A stretch of 64,000 nt of DNA from Streptomyces caniscabiei. Lineage in GTDB: Bacteria > Actinomycetota > Actinomycetes > Streptomycetales > Streptomycetaceae. The notes beneath the pieces are model-generated. The model saw only the letters and a list, made by a program, of their open reading frames with translations. It made no database searches and was not told the origin of the DNA. Every line of letters begins with the position of its first letter. The first letter of the stretch is position 1. Made by a program: the position numbers and the translations under genes. Positions 61,074-64,000 of the stretch are shown one piece after another. The stretch lies in NCBI RefSeq assembly GCF_014930365.1, contig NZ_JABXWI010000024.1:1-64000 (forward strand), given 5' to 3'.

Positions 61074-62159
61074 GTGAGCCTCACCTTCGAGAACATCACG
61101 CTCGGCCAACGCGTCCTCTTCGGGTACGGCCGTGCCGCCCGCAACCTCGCCGCGGAGGCCGACCGCCTGGGCGCCCGCCGAGTCATGGTGATCGCCGCGC
61201 CGGCCGAATCCGCGATCGCCGACCGCGTCACGGCGGACCTCCCGGTGGTGCTGCGGCACACCGACGTCCGGCCACACGTACCCGTGGAGCAGGCCGAGGC
61301 GGCCCGCGCCGCGGCCTCCGCCTGCGACGCCGACCTCGTCGTCTGCGTGGGCGGCGGTTCCACGACCGGACTGGCCAAGGCCGTCGCGCTCACCACCCGC
61401 CTGCCCATCGTCGCGGTGCCGACGACGTACGCCGGCTCCGAGGCCACGAACGTCTGGGGACTCACGGAGGCCGCCCGCAAGACCACCGGCGTCGACGACG
61501 CCGTCCTCCCGGTCGCCGTGGTCTACGACTCCGAACTCACCCTGTCGCTGCCCGTCGGACTGTCGGTGGCCTCCGGACTCAACGCGATCGCCCACTGCGT
61601 CGACTCGATGTGGGCCCCGAGGACCAATCCGGTCAACCAGGCCTTCGCGATGGAGGGCCTGCGGGCCGTCGCGGACGGGCTGCGCCGGATCGTCCGGGAC
61701 CCGGACGACATCGACGGACGGGACGCCACGCTGTACGGCTGCTACCTGTCCGGGGTGGCCTTCGCCTCCGCCGGCTCGGGGCTGCACCACAAGATCTGTC
61801 ATGTGCTGGGCGGGGCGTACGACCTGCCGCACGCCCAGACCCACGCCACCGTGCTGCCCTATGTGCTGCAGCTCAACGCGCCGGGTGCGCCGGACGCGGC
61901 CCACCGGATCGCCGCCGCTCTGGGCAGCTCTACGCCGGTCAGCGGTCTGAACGCGCTGCGCGAGACGCTCGACGCCCCGCGCGCACTGGCCGACCACGGA
62001 ATGCGCCGCGAGGACATCCCCGAGGCGGCCGGCTTGATCCTGCCGTACGTGCCGCAGGACAACCCCGTCCCGGTCGGCACCGAGGAACTGACCGACCTGC
62101 TCACCCGTGCCTGGGCCGGGGAGCCACCACGAGACAGCGAGGCGGTCCGAGATGCCTGA
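61074..62159 (+). CDS. Maleylacetate reductase
   Basis: This 361-residue iron-type alcohol dehydrogenase-family protein has VVCVGGGSTTGLAKAVAL (NAD-binding), IVAVPTTYAGSEATNVWGL, HCVDSMWAPRTNP and LHHKICHVLGGAYDLPHAQT. The last stretch contains the His-rich positions typical of maleylacetate reductases. It reduces maleylacetate to 3-oxoadipate, joining hydroquinone-type cleavage to central metabolism. The start is GTG 61074 after AGGAA. Confidence 0.92.
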   Translation: MSLTFENITLGQRVLFGYGRAARNLAAEADRLGARRVMVIAAPAESAIADRVTADLPVVLRHTDVRPHVPVEQAEAARAAASACDADLVVCVGGGSTTGLAKAVALTTRLPIVAVPTTYAGSEATNVWGLTEAARKTTGVDDAVLPVAVVYDSELTLSLPVGLSVASGLNAIAHCVDSMWAPRTNPVNQAFAMEGLRAVADGLRRIVRDPDDIDGRDATLYGCYLSGVAFASAGSGLHHKICHVLGGAYDLPHAQTHATVLPYVLQLNAPGAPDAAHRIAAALGSSTPVSGLNALRETLDAPRALADHGMRREDIPEAAGLILPYVPQDNPVPVGTEELTDLLTRAWAGEPPRDSEAVRDA

Positions 62160-62898
62160 GACGCCCGGGACCGAGACGACGGCTTTCACCACCGCGCCCG
62201 ACAACCCGCACCTGGCGCGCCCACCACTGCTGCGCGGCGCGCCCCTCGACCGGGCCGGGCTGGTGGTCTACGCGGTGCACGGGCGCGGGCAGGGCCCGGG
62301 CTTCATGGTGGAGCAGGCCGAACGGGTCAACCTCCCGGGCGTGGCCTGGGTCGTCCCGGGGGCCGACAGCGACACCTGGTATCCGCGCGGCTTCCTGGCA
62401 CCGCTGGAGGAGAACCAGCCGCACCTGGACCATGCCCTCGACACGGTACGCACCCACCTCGCCGACCTGGAACGCATGGGCTGGGCCGCACGGGACGTGG
62501 TGCTGTTCGGCTTCTCCCAGGGAGCCTGCCTGCTCTCCGAGTACCTGCTGCGGGACCAGCCGTCGTGTGCCGGCGCGTTCCTGCACACCGGCGGCCATCT
62601 CGGGCCGGTGGCCAAGCCCTGGCCCGCGCGACCGGAAAGCGGCCTGCCCGGCACCGAGATCGTGCTGCTGTGCGCGCAGGAGGACGAGTTTGTCCCTCTC
62701 GTGCGGGCCGAGCGGACGGCCGGCGCCCTGGCTTCCCTGGGCGCGAGGATCGAGCTGACCACGTACGACGACCCGCTGCACCACCTCAACGAGGACTCGG
62801 TCGTCCGTCTGCGGCGTATGCTGCGCACGCGCCTGCTGGAGCGGGCCGAGGTGGTCACGCAGAGCGCGCACCCGAGCGAGAGCCGTCCCGCCCCGTGA
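62152..62898 (+). CDS. Phospholipase/carboxylesterase-type hydrolase
   Basis: This 248-residue alpha/beta hydrolase has VYAVHGRGQGPGFM (oxyanion loop), FGFSQGACLL (nucleophile Ser), LCAQEDEFVPL (Asp) and DPLHHLNED (His), a complete triad. It belongs to the dienelactone-hydrolase/carboxylesterase group (Abhydrolase_2). It may split an ester or a lactone before or after ring cleavage (inference). ATG 62152 overlaps the reductase stop by eight bases. Confidence 0.88.
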   Translation: MPETPGTETTAFTTAPDNPHLARPPLLRGAPLDRAGLVVYAVHGRGQGPGFMVEQAERVNLPGVAWVVPGADSDTWYPRGFLAPLEENQPHLDHALDTVRTHLADLERMGWAARDVVLFGFSQGACLLSEYLLRDQPSCAGAFLHTGGHLGPVAKPWPARPESGLPGTEIVLLCAQEDEFVPLVRAERTAGALASLGARIELTTYDDPLHHLNEDSVVRLRRMLRTRLLERAEVVTQSAHPSESRPAP

Positions 62899-62971
62899 CG
62901 ACGACCGCGGCGAGCGCCCCCGACGCCCCGTACGGGCGCATACGGCGAAATCGCGCCACACAAGGCATTGA

Positions 62972-62990
62972 TTGTATGACGAGCCGGCCG
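62972..62990. promoter_or_regulatory. Island operator half-site before GntR 3
   Basis: TTGTATGACGAG begins a conserved half and is followed by GCCGGCCG in place of the other half. It lies 13-32 bases before GTG 63004. Confidence 0.55.
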
Positions 62991-63003
62991 TAGCCTCGCT
63001 GCC

Positions 63004-63732
63004 GTGGAGCACGAAGGCTCGTGGGCGAGGAAGCCCCACTCGCGCCTGGAGTCGGCCTCGGTGATGGCCGACTCCAGGGACCGCGTCCTGCGGACGGTGC
63101 GCGAGGACATCTGCTGGTCACGGCTCCTTCCAGGGCAGCGGCTCGACGTGAACCTCGTCGTGGGACGCACCGGCGTCTCGCGGAGCGTGGTACGACAGGC
63201 CCTCCGTGACCTGTGCGACCAGGGCTGGCTGACCACCGTGGACGAGGGATGCGTGGTGGGCGTGCCCTCGCCGGAGGAAGCCGCCGAGATCGACGAGGTC
63301 CGGCGCGCCCTGGAGGAGGTCACCGTGCGGCGCTTCGTCGCACACGCCTCCGACTCGCAGCTGAGGGCACTGCACGGCGCCCTGATGGAGTTCGAGGACC
63401 TGGCGGAGCTCCCGCCGGACCCGTCGGCCCTGCTCCAGGCACGGGACAACTTCTACGGACTGCTGCTGCGTGCCGCCGGCGTCATGGTCACGCTGGACGC
63501 CCTGGCGAAACTGCGGGCGCGGATCATCGTGCTGATGTGTGCCTCCCTGTGCTCGCCCGGCCGTGCGCGTGCCGCGGGAGCCGAACTGCGCGCCGTCTAC
63601 GAGGCGCTGGCCGACCGCGACGCCGAACGGGCCGTCCTCGCCTGCGCCACGCATGTGGACCGTTCGTACGAAGCGGGCTTCCGGGCACTGGCCGCCCTCG
63701 GCGGCCCCGAGCCCGGCACCGCGCTGAACTGA
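63004..63732 (+). CDS. FCD-type GntR regulator 3
   Basis: This 242-residue protein is a more distant FadR-subfamily member. NLVVGRTGVSRSVVRQALRD with GWLTTVDEGCVVGV forms the winged helix, and EIDEVRRALEEVTVRRFVAH starts the FCD domain. The recognition helix differs from regulators 1 and 2 (SRSVVRQAL versus SRTTxREAL), so it may sense another ligand or a sub-site. The start is GTG 63004. Its only nearby operator copy is a half-site. Confidence 0.87.
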   Translation: MEHEGSWARKPHSRLESASVMADSRDRVLRTVREDICWSRLLPGQRLDVNLVVGRTGVSRSVVRQALRDLCDQGWLTTVDEGCVVGVPSPEEAAEIDEVRRALEEVTVRRFVAHASDSQLRALHGALMEFEDLAELPPDPSALLQARDNFYGLLLRAAGVMVTLDALAKLRARIIVLMCASLCSPGRARAAGAELRAVYEALADRDAERAVLACATHVDRSYEAGFRALAALGGPEPGTALN

Positions 63733-63810
63733 GCGCGGCCCGAGGGCCCGAATCTCTTTGATCCCACTCCTTTGATCCCACTCCATTGCTCGGACTCACG
63801 CTCGCAAGTA

Positions 63811-63829
63811 TTGTATGACAATAATACGC
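63811..63829. promoter_or_regulatory. Island operator copy before the last gene
   Basis: TTGTATGACAATAATACGC has the conserved TTGTATGAC half and GTAT...ATAC symmetry, 81 bases before ATG 63911. Confidence 0.7.
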
Positions 63830-63910
63830 ACACACGGTCTGACGTGACGTCTGTCCGTCGGTGTCGGCATGCGTACCCGCTCCCCCTTCCCGACTCGCAG
63901 GAGCCCTCTG

Positions 63911-64000
63911 ATGAGCACCGGCACCTCCGCAGCAGCCCCGCCCCTCACCCAGAACCCGGTCCTCAGTCGAGCCGTCCGCCGGCGCCGACTCGCCTTCTAC
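63911..64000 (+). CDS. Start of an unidentified protein, cut by the window end
   Basis: Only 30 codons (STGTSAAAPPLTQNPVLSR, then AVRRRRLAFY) are visible. AGGAG precedes the ATG by eight bases. The basic RRRR-hydrophobic junction is compatible with the N-terminus of an MFS transporter, which would suit the island, but this cannot be shown. Confidence 0.55.
   Translation, partial: MSTGTSAAAPPLTQNPVLSRAVRRRRLAFY

Noticed and set aside
1..64000. CRISPR arrays, rRNA or tRNA genes and replication origins
   Set aside because: No regularly spaced repeats, rRNA-like stretches, recognisable tRNA cloverleaf sequence or DnaA-box clusters were seen by eye; small RNAs cannot be excluded.

Overview
The window is high-GC actinobacterial DNA and most resembles Streptomyces. 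It has frequent GTG/TTG starts, long runs of 4-bp start/stop overlaps, a StrR-type and a SARP-type regulator, an F420/FMN-type PPOX protein and several FCD-type GntR regulators. No rRNA, tRNA or CRISPR array was seen. The window falls into three parts separated by gene debris.

(1) 1-2.3 kb is a scrap zone: a frameshifted IS110-family transposase, the tail of a superfamily 1 helicase with a frameshift, and a 5'-truncated Mrr-like restriction endonuclease. (2) About 2.3-31.7 kb looks like one biosynthetic gene cluster. It contains a fused two-half ABC exporter, a free-standing NRPS condensation protein, a StrR-type regulator, a HAD phosphatase, an acyl-CoA dehydrogenase-like flavoprotein, and a translationally coupled minus-strand operon (SARP-ATPase, HPr-kinase-like protein, nucleotidyltransferase). 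These are followed by a free-standing adenylation enzyme and a plus-strand operon with an SDR, a PHP phosphatase, a myo-inositol-1-phosphate-synthase homologue, an APH-type kinase, a second HPr-kinase-like protein, an archaeal-type S-adenosylmethionine synthetase, a nucleoside-diphosphate-kinase-like protein, a small P-loop kinase, a DegT/StrS aminotransferase and a carrier protein. A Nudix enzyme, a cupin-like protein, a PhyH dioxygenase and an adenosine-deaminase homologue close the region. Taken together (inference), the cluster could make an aminocyclitol from a sugar phosphate, phosphorylate it and couple an amino acid to it with discrete A, PCP and C proteins. A palindrome with StrR-box geometry lies before the cyclitol operon.

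(3) 31.7-33.8 kb is a second graveyard: fragments of an IS5-like transposase, a helicase-associated gene, a DUF4139 gene, a flavoprotein reductase, an aldo/keto reductase and a SnoaL-like gene. (4) 34.2-64.0 kb is a catabolic island. It has a ribose/xylose-type ABC importer, two VAO/PCMH-type flavin oxidases, two ACAD-fold monooxygenase-like proteins, a flavin reductase fused to a GntR-type FCD domain, an alpha/beta hydrolase, SDRs, two Zn-alcohol dehydrogenases, two beta-hydroxyacid dehydrogenases, carboxymuconolactone-decarboxylase-like proteins, a VOC ring-cleavage dioxygenase and a maleylacetate reductase. Three FCD-GntR repressors are encoded there. Almost every transcription unit carries a near-identical TTGTATGAC-type palindrome just upstream, so the island appears to be one regulon for a phenolic substrate, perhaps taken up as a conjugate and finished through a hydroquinone/maleylacetate route (inference). 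The window ends inside a further gene at 63911.
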